Shown here: positions 7,268 through 13,253 of the stretch, in pieces
Numbering within the stretch: position 1 is the stretch's first letter
How the letters are laid out: every line of letters starts with the position of its first letter
Source of the DNA: an uncultured Clostridia bacterium
GTDB taxonomy: Bacteria; Bacillota; Clostridia; Christensenellales; UBA1242
Reading direction: 5' to 3'
DNA: 15,832 nucleotides
Assembly (NCBI GenBank): GCA_947631875.1
Contig: CANRMV010000014.1
Coordinates: 1 to 15,832 of the forward strand
The notes under the pieces: generated by a model
Databases searched by the model: none
What the model was told of the DNA's origin: nothing
What the model saw: only the letters and a program-made list of their open reading frames with translations
Program-made: the position numbers and the translations under genes

Positions 7268-7296
7268 AAAAATCTGCGGAAAGCCCACAGATTTTT
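7268..7296 (-). terminator. purB terminator
   Basis: AAAAATCTGTGG and CCGCAGATTTTT form a 12-bp stem with one G-T pair and a five-base loop, followed by T on the minus strand. It lies about 17 bases beyond the purB stop codon. Confidence 0.85.
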
Positions 7297-7312
7297 GTTT
7301 ATTTTAAAATTT

Positions 7313-8755
7313 TTATTTGCTTTTAACTTCCTTAACCACGTCTTTGGCTATCGATGAGGCTTCCCCAATATATGTGGAAGGTGTCAAACCTCCAAGCACC
7401 TGCCTATCTTGTTCTGTAAGGTCCGGACTGCCTGCAATAAATGTTTCAATGTCAGTCGCTGTCACTTGTCTGCCGCGCGTGAGTTCTTTTAATTGGTTGT
7501 AGGCCTCTGGGTTTCCGTTTCTTCTAAGCACAGTTTGAATTGGCTCTGCCAAAACTTCCCAATTATTTTCAAGTTCGCTTGCAATTTTTTCTTCGTTCAA
7601 TGCCACCTTTGCAAGCCCGCCAACAATTTGTTCCATTGCCTGCACCGAACATCCCAAAGCGGTGCCAATGTATCTTTGAGTTGAAGAATCCGACAAATCT
7701 CTTTGCATCCTGGATCTAAGCAGTTTGTTTGCCAGCCCAACAAAAGATGCGTTGGATTGTTCTATGTTTGCTTCTGCGTTCTCAAAGCGAATTGGGTTAA
7801 CTTTGTGTGGCATTGTGCTGCTGCCAACTTCATTCTTAACAGGAATTTGTTTGAAATATTCCATGCTGATATAAAGCCACATATCCAAAGACAAATCTTC
7901 AAGCACAAGATTAAAATCTTTCACAGCATCAAACAAGTTTGCCATGTAGCCATGATCCTCAATTTGTGTGGAAACAGGATTGAAAGTAAGCCCAAGATAA
8001 TCCTCAACAAAACGCTTTGAATGCGCCCTCCAATCCTCATTTGGAAAAGCAACCGAAATTGCAGAATAGTTTCCCGTTGCGCCATTAAACTTGGCTTTTG
8101 GCTGTATCTTTGAAATGTATTTCAGTTGTTCATAAAGCCTTTTCACATAAACAGCAAACTCTTTGCCAACTGTTGTTGGTGTTGCTGGCTGCCCGTGCGT
8201 GTGTGCAAGCATGGGAACATCTGCATATTTGTCCGCCATAGCCACCAAACTGTCAATCACTTTTTGCGCGGTTGGAAGCCAAACATCTCTCATTGCAGAG
8301 CCAACCATGTTTGCATAAGAGGTGTTGTTGATGTCCTCAGAGGTGCAGCCAATATGCACAAAACTTACTAGTTCGCCCATGTTCAAACCTTTCAGTTTCT
8401 CGGCAACAAACAACTCCACCGCCTTAACATCGTGATTGGTCACGCTCTCAATTTCCTTAATTCTTAAAAAATCTTCACCAGAAAAATTATCATAAATTGA
8501 CATTATTTGTGGAATTTTTGCTTTGTCAAACTTGTCCAAAATTTTTGGCTCTCTGATGTTTTCAAGCAAATATTTAAGCCAAAAGACTTCCACTTTAACA
8601 CGATTTTGCATCAGGGCAACTTCTGAAAAATATGGAGATAAATCCTCACCAATTTTGGAATATCTGCCATCCAACGGACTGATTGCCAAACTGCTTGAAG
8701 GCAAAACTTCTCTAAGCCCTTCAAACTTTTTTAAAATACTTTTATTTGTGTTCAT
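7313..8755 (-). CDS. purB: Adenylosuccinate lyase (PurB)
   Basis: A 480-residue member of the fumarase/aspartase superfamily. It splits adenylosuccinate to AMP and fumarate, and SAICAR to AICAR and fumarate, in purine synthesis. It belongs to the E. coli-like PurB type, starting with SPLDGRYSKIG. Motifs from the ATG are NHDVKA near 107, TSEDINN near 138, HTHGQPATPTTVGKE near 185 (catalytic His region), the superfamily signature SSTMPHKVNP at 312-321, and NWEVLAEPIQT and LKELTRGR toward the C-terminus. The sequence is intact. I start at ATG 8755 because GGAGG stands five bases before it; a TTG four codons upstream overlaps that ribosome site. It has its own strong promoter and terminator, so it is a single-gene unit and the last clear host gene before the island. 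No purine riboswitch is visible in the short leader. Confidence 0.96.
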   Translation of the reverse strand: MNTNKSILKKFEGLREVLPSSSLAISPLDGRYSKIGEDLSPYFSEVALMQNRVKVEVFWLKYLLENIREPKILDKFDKAKIPQIMSIYDNFSGEDFLRIKEIESVTNHDVKAVELFVAEKLKGLNMGELVSFVHIGCTSEDINNTSYANMVGSAMRDVWLPTAQKVIDSLVAMADKYADVPMLAHTHGQPATPTTVGKEFAVYVKRLYEQLKYISKIQPKAKFNGATGNYSAISVAFPNEDWRAHSKRFVEDYLGLTFNPVSTQIEDHGYMANLFDAVKDFNLVLEDLSLDMWLYISMEYFKQIPVKNEVGSSTMPHKVNPIRFENAEANIEQSNASFVGLANKLLRSRMQRDLSDSSTQRYIGTALGCSVQAMEQIVGGLAKVALNEEKIASELENNWEVLAEPIQTVLRRNGNPEAYNQLKELTRGRQVTATDIETFIAGSPDLTEQDRQVLGGLTPSTYIGEASSIAKDVVKEVKSK

Positions 8756-8775
8756 GAACTCCTCCAACTGTTTTG

Positions 8776-8804
8776 ATTATATCACACCCTTCCCGCCTTG
8801 TCAA
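8776..8804 (-). promoter_or_regulatory. purB consensus promoter
   Basis: TTGACA (8804-8799), a 17-base spacer and TATAAT (8781-8776), with TGTGA before the -10. Both hexamers match the sigma-A consensus. The leader is about 15-20 bases and carries the GGAGGAG ribosome site. Confidence 0.88.
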
Positions 8805-8852
8805 TAATAAAAAATCAAGACCAAAACAATTTTATTAACACCCTACTATACA

Positions 8853-8877
8853 TTTTGTGCCTAAAATGTGTCTAAAA
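8853..8877. repeat. Direct repeat, left copy (TTTTGTGCCTAAAA)
   Basis: Two adjoining units, TTTTGTGCCTAAAA and TGTGTCTAAAA, recur at 9531-9556 with one base inserted and one changed. The two copies flank the gene-free hairpin block. They may be recombinase sites or the ends of an inserted element. Confidence 0.6.
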
Positions 8878-9083
8878 ATTATGTTATAAATGGCGTCATT
8901 TGAGTAAACAAAAACTTCAAAGCCCTGCTTGCACAAAACTTCGAAGACTTTTCTTCACAAGAGCGATTGCCCTAAATCGCCAACGGAGTGCGATTTACAT
9001 TCGGGGCAAAACAGGCGAAAACAAGCGTCAAAGCGATGCTTTTGTCCGCAGGACAAAACGAGCCCTCAGCGCAGTTTTCGCCC

Positions 9084-9126
9084 CAGTCGCAACTCCCACC
9101 AAATTCAGCGGCGCTGTTGTTTTTGC
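9084..9126. repeat. 43-bp direct repeat, copy 1
   Basis: Matches 9331-9373 at 42 of 43 bases. It begins CAGTCGCAACTCCCACC and ends TGTTGTTTTTGC. Immediately after it, TTTTTGC-AGA-GCAAAAA makes a small hairpin, and a degraded inverted arm (ATGTGGGAGTT) follows at 9149-9159. Confidence 0.85.
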
Positions 9127-9330
9127 AGAGCAAAAATTCTAAATTGGTATGTGGGAGTTATGTCGAGGAGTGCGAACTTGCTTGCAAGAGTGAGCATGAC
9201 GATGACATATCAAACTGTTATGAGGCAAAGCGCGTTAGTGTCCGTGCCTCCGTAACTCTCCACCAAATCATCTCCGCTTTGGGAGTGTAAGACAAGGAGC
9301 GAAATCTTGCTTGCAAGGGATTTCGTGACG

Positions 9331-9373
9331 CAGTCGCAACTCCCACCAAATTCAGCGGAGCTGTTGTTTTTGC
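9331..9373. repeat. 43-bp direct repeat, copy 2
   Basis: Second copy of the 9084-9126 repeat, with one difference in the centre. Here the outer arms AACTCCCACCAAAT (9338-9351) and ATTTGGTGGGAGTT (9413-9426) match perfectly over 14 bases and enclose two further hairpins, so this copy is the better-preserved element. Confidence 0.85.
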
Positions 9374-9384
9374 CCTGCAAAAAC

Positions 9385-9412
9385 AAAAAAACACGACTTT
9401 CGTCGTGTTTTT
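9385..9412 (-). terminator. Strong hairpin terminator inside the palindromic element
   Basis: AAAAACACGAC pairs with GTCGTGTTTTT around a four-base loop, and T-runs follow on both strands. It is the first good terminator reached by minus-strand transcription leaving the island, about 150 bases after the last island stop codon, so it probably ends the island transcript and shields purB. It may also work in the plus direction. Confidence 0.75.
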
Positions 9413-9448
9413 ATTTGGTGGGAGTTATAGGGGAGTAGGATATACCAT

Positions 9449-9489
9449 ATATAGTCACAAACTATATCATTAACACAATACTTTGTGTT
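9449..9489. other. Two adjacent small inverted repeats
   Basis: ATATAGT-CACAA-ACTATAT (9449-9467) is followed at once by AACACAA-TACT-TTGTGTT (9472-9489). Both have perfect 7-bp arms and small loops, without a T-run. They lie between the palindromic element and the TTTTAGGCA repeats, and could be protein-binding sites; the function is unknown. Confidence 0.5.
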
Positions 9490-9530
9490 GTAGTTGTGTC
9501 ATTTTGTGTCATTTTGCCTAAAACGATTTT

Positions 9531-9556
9531 TTTTGTGCCTAAAAATGTGCCTAAAA
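9531..9556. repeat. Direct repeat, right copy (TTTTGTGCCTAAAA)
   Basis: Two tandem units TTTTGTGCCTAAAA and TGTGCCTAAAA, nearly identical to 8853-8877. A related unit (TTTTGCCTAAAA) and two TGTGTCATTT repeats lie just left of it at about 9495-9523. On the minus strand the motif reads TTTTAGGCACA, repeated about every 12 bases right after the last island gene. Confidence 0.6.
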
Positions 9557-9558
9557 TT

Positions 9559-9882
9559 TTAGTCTAAAAACCCACCTTTGCTAAACAACAAATCAATAGC
9601 TTCCTCTCCTGTAATTTCGATTGGCTTGCCATCTATTGCAATCAGCTTATTATCCTCTATTGTGTAGCGGTCTTTGTTCTTCATATAATCTTTAACATCT
9701 TCTTCCATTTTTGCAATAATTTTTTCATATGGAACTGTTGGATAAATTAAAGTATAATAGTCTATATAACTATCTATATCCTTCTTTGTTGCTTGGTCTG
9801 TTAATTTATACCTTGTAACTCGTGGGTCCTCATAATAACACTTTCTGTTGTCCAAAAACTTAGGCATAAAAACTACTGTCAT
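9559..9882 (-). CDS. Hypothetical protein, 107 residues, last island gene
   Basis: A small, soluble, lysine- and acid-rich protein with no membrane segment. It reads MTVVFMPKFLDNRKCYYEDP, then a Tyr-rich helical part (DSYIDYYTLIYPTVPYEKI) and a C-terminal block IAIDGKPIEITGEEAIDLLF. I do not recognise the family. Its ATG overlaps the TGA of the metallopeptidase gene (ATGA), and GGAAGGTGA stands just before it, so the two are translationally coupled. That pairing makes an accessory or immunity-like partner of the metallopeptidase a reasonable guess and no more. The stop is TAA. Confidence 0.75.
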   Translation of the reverse strand: MTVVFMPKFLDNRKCYYEDPRVTRYKLTDQATKKDIDSYIDYYTLIYPTVPYEKIIAKMEEDVKDYMKNKDRYTIEDNKLIAIDGKPIEITGEEAIDLLFSKGGFLD

Positions 9883-10736
9883 ATTTCACCTTCCTTATCT
9901 AAAAATTCTTGCATTGCTCTAACACAAGTTTTGTTTGTTGTGTGCAGATTTGTCTCTGCAAACATCTCAGCAAACCACTCAAATGCATCAGTTTTAGAGT
10001 ATTTGCTTGGATAAAAATTCTTAACATTTGTTTCGTGGTATTTGTCCTGCGCAATTGACCAGATTTCGTTAACTATCTCTCTTGCTTTGCTTTCTTGAAT
10101 GCTTAGGAATTTACTCCACTCACCATTGTTTTTGGCCTCTTTGTATTCCTTATACTTTTTTATGTCCTGTTGTAGCCTTTTCTCAATCAAACAATTTTCA
10201 ATAAAGTGCCCAAATTCGTGAGTTACTATATGTTTCTCAACATTCCTTATGTCTGTCTGAACCAAATCCCCTCTTGCTTGATTTGCCTTTATTGTTTCTC
10301 GTATTTGACTTAAACTTGTATTTGTTCTTAAATTTAAGCAAATTTCATTTGTATTTGATGAGAACAAAGCACCTGTTTGATACTCTGGGCTTCTTTTTCC
10401 AGATTTAATGCTTACTCTGTCCATAGCATAACTTCTAAGCATTAAATTTTCATCATTTAAGTAGCCGTGAATTATTCTAGAATATTTTTCAGCCAAATCG
10501 TTCACTTGAATTACAGTCATCTCTCTTACAGAGGATTCCATATTATCTACAGATGAACCTAGTATAATTTTATTATCTTCTAATTTATTTGTCAAATTAT
10601 TTTGCATTTTACTTCGACTTTCTTTATTGATGTCACCATAATCTATAAAATATGTAACATCTTTCTTCTTGTGACCAATTTCATCTAAAACGCCTTTTTG
10701 TCTATCTGGTCTAAATTCTGCTCCTCTTCCGCCCAT
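9879..10736 (-). CDS. MGGRG-type zincin metallopeptidase-like protein
   Basis: A 285-residue protein with a zinc-protease core at its C-terminal half. HEFGH at residues 173-177 gives two His ligands and the catalytic Glu, and DAFEWFAEMFAE at 250-261 supplies the probable third ligand (E253 or E257). The order HExxH, then about 75 residues to ExxxE, is that of gluzincin-like toxin or phage peptidases. The N-terminus MGGRGAEF is a short Gly/Arg signature I associate with phage and other mobile-element proteins in Firmicutes. There is no signal peptide. The substrate is unknown; a processing protease or a delivered effector both fit. GGAGGTGA precedes the ATG, and the gene starts 52 bases before the DUF4417 gene ends. 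The stop is TGA. Confidence 0.8.
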   Translation of the reverse strand: MGGRGAEFRPDRQKGVLDEIGHKKKDVTYFIDYGDINKESRSKMQNNLTNKLEDNKIILGSSVDNMESSVREMTVIQVNDLAEKYSRIIHGYLNDENLMLRSYAMDRVSIKSGKRSPEYQTGALFSSNTNEICLNLRTNTSLSQIRETIKANQARGDLVQTDIRNVEKHIVTHEFGHFIENCLIEKRLQQDIKKYKEYKEAKNNGEWSKFLSIQESKAREIVNEIWSIAQDKYHETNVKNFYPSKYSKTDAFEWFAEMFAETNLHTTNKTCVRAMQEFLDKEGEI

Positions 10737-11362
10737 AATTGTCTTTTCACCTCCATAAATGAATTTATTTGAAAGATTTTCTCATCTTTCTCCAATTCGT
10801 TTGGCAATTTTCCAACACAAATAATTTTGTTTGGATGAACAACATCCAACATCTTGTTGTAGCCTTCAACGAATTTCTGTTTGCTTTCTTTCCTGTGACA
10901 TCCTGTAGAACAAATTGCCACAACTCCGCCTGGCTCTATTCCGTCAAAACAATAGGAAAAACTGTCTTGATTTGCCCACTGAACATTTGGAATAACTTTT
11001 ATTCCTTGTGTCTGAAAGAAAGCCATTAGCACCTTATTTCGCCAATTATTGTAAATCTGCTGCGCTTTTGGCAAGTTGGAATACATAGAGAAGTCTGGGC
11101 CAATCACTGCATTAAACTTTTTTAAAATCTCCACATAAGACTGTGGCTCAGTCCAAATTCTCTCAAATTGGTAGTCATCAATATAAAAATGACAAATCTT
11201 GCTTTGTGGCTCTGTCTCAGTCATTGCATAATTGAATGGTGAAACAATCAAAAACTTGCAGTTTAAGTCTTTTTCATCAAACTTTTTGACTTTTGGCATA
11301 TCAAACGCTCCGACCTTTTCCATATGCTCGGTTATCCTAAAATTAAACACATCTTTTCTCAA
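10685..11362 (-). CDS. DUF4417 family protein
   Basis: A 225-residue protein matching the DUF4417 pattern. It has an FNYAMT block, then HFYIDDYQFERIW, then IGPDFSMYSNLPKAQQIYNNWRNK, then QTQGIKVIPNVQWAN, then SFSYCFDGI and VAICSTGCHRK. The family is found mainly in Firmicutes phages, plasmids and islands; its biochemical role is not known to me. It has no membrane segment. The start is probably TTG at 11362, which overlaps the TGA of the ATPase gene (TTGA) with GAGGTGA ten bases upstream; ATG at residue 14 is an alternative. The last 52 bases overlap the metallopeptidase gene in another frame. The stop is TAG. Confidence 0.85.
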   Translation of the reverse strand: MRKDVFNFRITEHMEKVGAFDMPKVKKFDEKDLNCKFLIVSPFNYAMTETEPQSKICHFYIDDYQFERIWTEPQSYVEILKKFNAVIGPDFSMYSNLPKAQQIYNNWRNKVLMAFFQTQGIKVIPNVQWANQDSFSYCFDGIEPGGVVAICSTGCHRKESKQKFVEGYNKMLDVVHPNKIICVGKLPNELEKDEKIFQINSFMEVKRQLWAEEEQNLDQIDKKAF

Positions 11363-12855
11363 AAGGCCATCACCTCACTTTCGCTTTCGTGGGCCTGCGA
11401 TTTACCTTTGCTTTTATCCTTAGTAATTAAATTTGAACTCTTTAAAAACTTCTTTGCCTGCTCCCTCGTCAATTTCATTGCAGTAAAGCCTTTTAAATCA
11501 ATAGGCTTGTCCAAAGGCTTATACGCCTTCCTAAACGCTCTGGTGTCATATACAATTTCACTTGCACGTGGAAAATAAAAACAAGTGGACTTTTCTTTCT
11601 GCATCTGCACAACTATTGTTTCTGTTTTGCTTTGTGTCACAAGATTTCCGCAAGATTTGTATGTAAATTTGAAAAATCCACAAGCAAAAATATATCTCTT
11701 CAATAGTGCCATAGGTTTTGCAAATATCTGCGCATCCCTCATTTTCATTCGCCTTATAAACCTGCGTTTAAGTTTCATATAAAGCCAAAACAAAAACTTA
11801 GGCTTTAAAACCCATTGTTTCCGGTCAAATCTCTTATTATCAGATGCAATTCTCCTCATGAAAATTGCTATATTGTTTGCGTCCTGCTCAGTTCCAATAA
11901 GCCTACCCTCTAACATGTGACGAATAAACCTTGCAAAGTCGTCCATGTCTGTTGAGTTGCTTTTATTTGACATCACCCCATTTTGCACAGAAAAGTTGCA
12001 AAATGTGCCAATTTCGTCCGCAAACATGCAAATTCTATATGGCAGCCTTTTTTCTTGCTTTAAATGCTCAATTTGCAATTCGTGTGACTTTCTTCTATAA
12101 AGCTTTGAGTAGCAAGGAATGGTAGTGGCAAGGCAGGGAATATATGGGGATTTAGAGTTAAACTCATAACTCTCAATAATCTCCTGCTCTTCTTCGCTTG
12201 GCTTGTAATTTGGGTCTTTCAACTTTGCAGCTATAAGCCAATATTCAAACTGTAACTCTTCCCAAGAATACTTTGCCTTTGCGTATGCTATTTCTTTCGC
12301 GCAAAAACTTTTGCCACTTCCCGGAGGCCCCATATAATTTTCGTAAGCGCTGTCGTTCTCCGCCTCTTCATTGATTATTGAGTTGTATTTAATTTTGTAA
12401 CAAACAAATTGAATAAAAGATTTTACGCTTAGGAAGAAAAAAATAAACAGTGGCAAAAGTGATATATAATACCACAAATTGTCATAATTCAAATAAATGG
12501 TTGGTCCAACAATCATTGCAGTCAGCCCCAACCAAAAAAACCATTTAAACACTGGCCTCCAATATGCAAGTCTTTCAATGAGAGGCAATTTGTATTCCTT
12601 TATTGGCTTTTGAATAAGTTTTTCTTCTTTCATTTGTATAAAGGATTTTATACTAAGGAAGAAAAAGACAAACAATGGCAAAAGTGATATGTAATACCAT
12701 AAATTGTCATAATTCAAATAAATGGTTGACCCAACAATCATTGCAGTTAAGCCCAACCAAAAAAACCATTTAAAGACGGGGCGCCAATATGCCAACCGCT
12801 CTATGAGAGGCAATTTGTATTTCTTTGGCTTTTGAATAAGTTTTTCTTCTTTCAT
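11359..12855 (-). CDS. Zot/pI-like membrane ATPase with duplicated membrane unit
   Basis: A 498-residue protein. Residues 1-74 and 75-149 are a tandem copy of one unit, each starting MKEEKLIQKP with an amphipathic LPLIERLAYWRPVFKW stretch and two hydrophobic helices, which gives four predicted spans. The cytosolic C-terminal part has Walker A GPPGSGKS (176-183), Walker B ICMFADE (276-281), and FIRHMLEGRLIGTEQD (310-325), which resembles the RH...TQ sensor region of Zot/pI ATPases. Those drive filamentous phage assembly through the membrane. Classical Zot has its ATPase before the membrane helix, so the order is reversed here. AAAGGACGG precedes the first ATG; a second ATG opens copy two. A DNA-translocating HerA/FtsK-type ATPase is the alternative. 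The stop is TGA. Confidence 0.8.
   Translation of the reverse strand: MKEEKLIQKPKKYKLPLIERLAYWRPVFKWFFWLGLTAMIVGSTIYLNYDNLWYYISLLPLFVFFFLSIKSFIQMKEEKLIQKPIKEYKLPLIERLAYWRPVFKWFFWLGLTAMIVGPTIYLNYDNLWYYISLLPLFIFFFLSVKSFIQFVCYKIKYNSIINEEAENDSAYENYMGPPGSGKSFCAKEIAYAKAKYSWEELQFEYWLIAAKLKDPNYKPSEEEQEIIESYEFNSKSPYIPCLATTIPCYSKLYRRKSHELQIEHLKQEKRLPYRICMFADEIGTFCNFSVQNGVMSNKSNSTDMDDFARFIRHMLEGRLIGTEQDANNIAIFMRRIASDNKRFDRKQWVLKPKFLFWLYMKLKRRFIRRMKMRDAQIFAKPMALLKRYIFACGFFKFTYKSCGNLVTQSKTETIVVQMQKEKSTCFYFPRASEIVYDTRAFRKAYKPLDKPIDLKGFTAMKLTREQAKKFLKSSNLITKDKSKGKSQAHESESEVMAF
12409..12855. repeat. Tandem duplication of about 222-225 bp inside the ATPase gene
   Basis: 12634-12855 and 12409-12633 are in-frame copies of one segment. 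By eye they are nearly 90% identical in DNA, and the proteins differ at only a handful of positions (KPKKYK against KPIKEYK, VGSTI against VGPTI, FVFFFLSI against FIFFFLSV). Most base changes are silent, so the copies have diverged while the protein was kept. Confidence 0.92.
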
Positions 12856-12922
12856 TTTTCCGTCCTTTAATGGTTTTCTTTAAAACAAATAATTAAGAAG
12901 GTCTATGTTTAGAATTTTTGCT

Positions 12923-13153
12923 TTACATATTTTCGACTTTGCTTTCAATCTCTTTGACCAAGTTGTCTTGCCATGCCTCATTGCGTGCTTTGGTTTCTTG
13001 AACAAGAACATTCTCTGCCTTAGCTTTGGTGTCTTCTTTCACTGTGAGATGTCGAACACACCATGTGATTCCAACAGCAAGCCCGCCAAAAATAAGAATG
13101 ATTGCAATCGCAATGCAAGTAGGTTTAAGCCAACCAGCCTTTTTACCTTTCAT
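12923..13153 (-). CDS. Small single-span membrane protein, 76 residues
   Basis: Residues 1-10 are basic (MKGKKAGWLK), 11-33 form one hydrophobic helix (PTCIAIAIILIFGGLAVGI), and 34-76 are a charged, probably helical tail (KAKAENVLVQETKARNEAW). The positive-inside rule places the N-terminus in the cytoplasm and the tail outside. The frame is open further upstream, but the start at 13153 is fixed by a perfect AAAGGAGGG eight bases before the ATG. It lies between the stalk protein and the ATPase. In a filamentous phage this slot could hold a minor virion or assembly protein; the topology and lack of a basic C-terminus argue against a classical major coat. I do not recognise the family. Confidence 0.8.
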   Translation of the reverse strand: MKGKKAGWLKPTCIAIAIILIFGGLAVGITWCVRHLTVKEDTKAKAENVLVQETKARNEAWQDNLVKEIESKVENM

Positions 13154-13200
13154 ATCCAATCCCTCCTTTTGTAAAATTTTTCTTGCGTGTAGCAAGTGGG

Positions 13201-13236
13201 AAGGCAAGGCTGAAAAAAAGCAAAAGACCTTGCCTT
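13201..13236 (-). terminator. Hairpin between stalk-protein gene and small membrane gene
   Basis: AAGGCAAGG and CCTTGCCTT form a perfect 9-bp stem around an 18-base loop. It sits right after the stalk-protein stop. The poly-T lies in the loop, not after the stem, so termination may be weak. A second small hairpin (CTTGC-TACAC-GCAAG) follows before the ribosome site. It may attenuate transcription or protect an RNA end. Confidence 0.45.
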
Positions 13237-13253
13237 TGGTGGTGGGTAGTGTT

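Larger units (their letters stand above)
8900..9430. repeat. Mosaic of nested hairpins, GC-richer, no gene
   Basis: This gene-free block is visibly richer in G and C than its surroundings and packed with inverted repeats. GGCGAAAAC (9014-9022) pairs with GTTTTCGCC (9074-9082) and encloses TTTTGTCC-GCA-GGACAAAA (9040-9058). GCGATT pairs with AAATCGC near 8963-8980. AACTCCCACC recurs in both orientations at about 9091, 9151, 9338 and 9417. CTTGCTTGCAAG occurs twice. Short plus-strand reading frames exist here but have no ribosome sites and low-complexity, Cys/Arg/Ser-rich products, so I do not call them. It most resembles an interspersed palindromic (REP/MITE-like) element in several merged copies; an origin-like region of the neighbouring island is the alternative. 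Confidence 0.65.

Noticed and set aside
8900..9290. Overlapping plus-strand frames of 80-108 codons in the hairpin block
   Set aside because: They are rich in Cys, Arg, Ser and Gln, lie across inverted repeats, lack ribosome sites and overlap one another in different frames.
8900..9430. CRISPR array
   Set aside because: There are only two copies of the 43-bp repeat, about 200 bases apart, with no regular spacers and no cas genes.
9440..9500. A dif-like XerCD site for phage integration
   Set aside because: The paired A/T-rich arms do not match the usual Firmicutes dif halves (such as an ending like TTATGTAAACT).
12923..13153. Classical inovirus major coat protein
   Set aside because: The basic residues are at the N-terminus and the tail is mixed-charge outside, the opposite of a processed major coat. 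It is kept only as an unknown small membrane protein.
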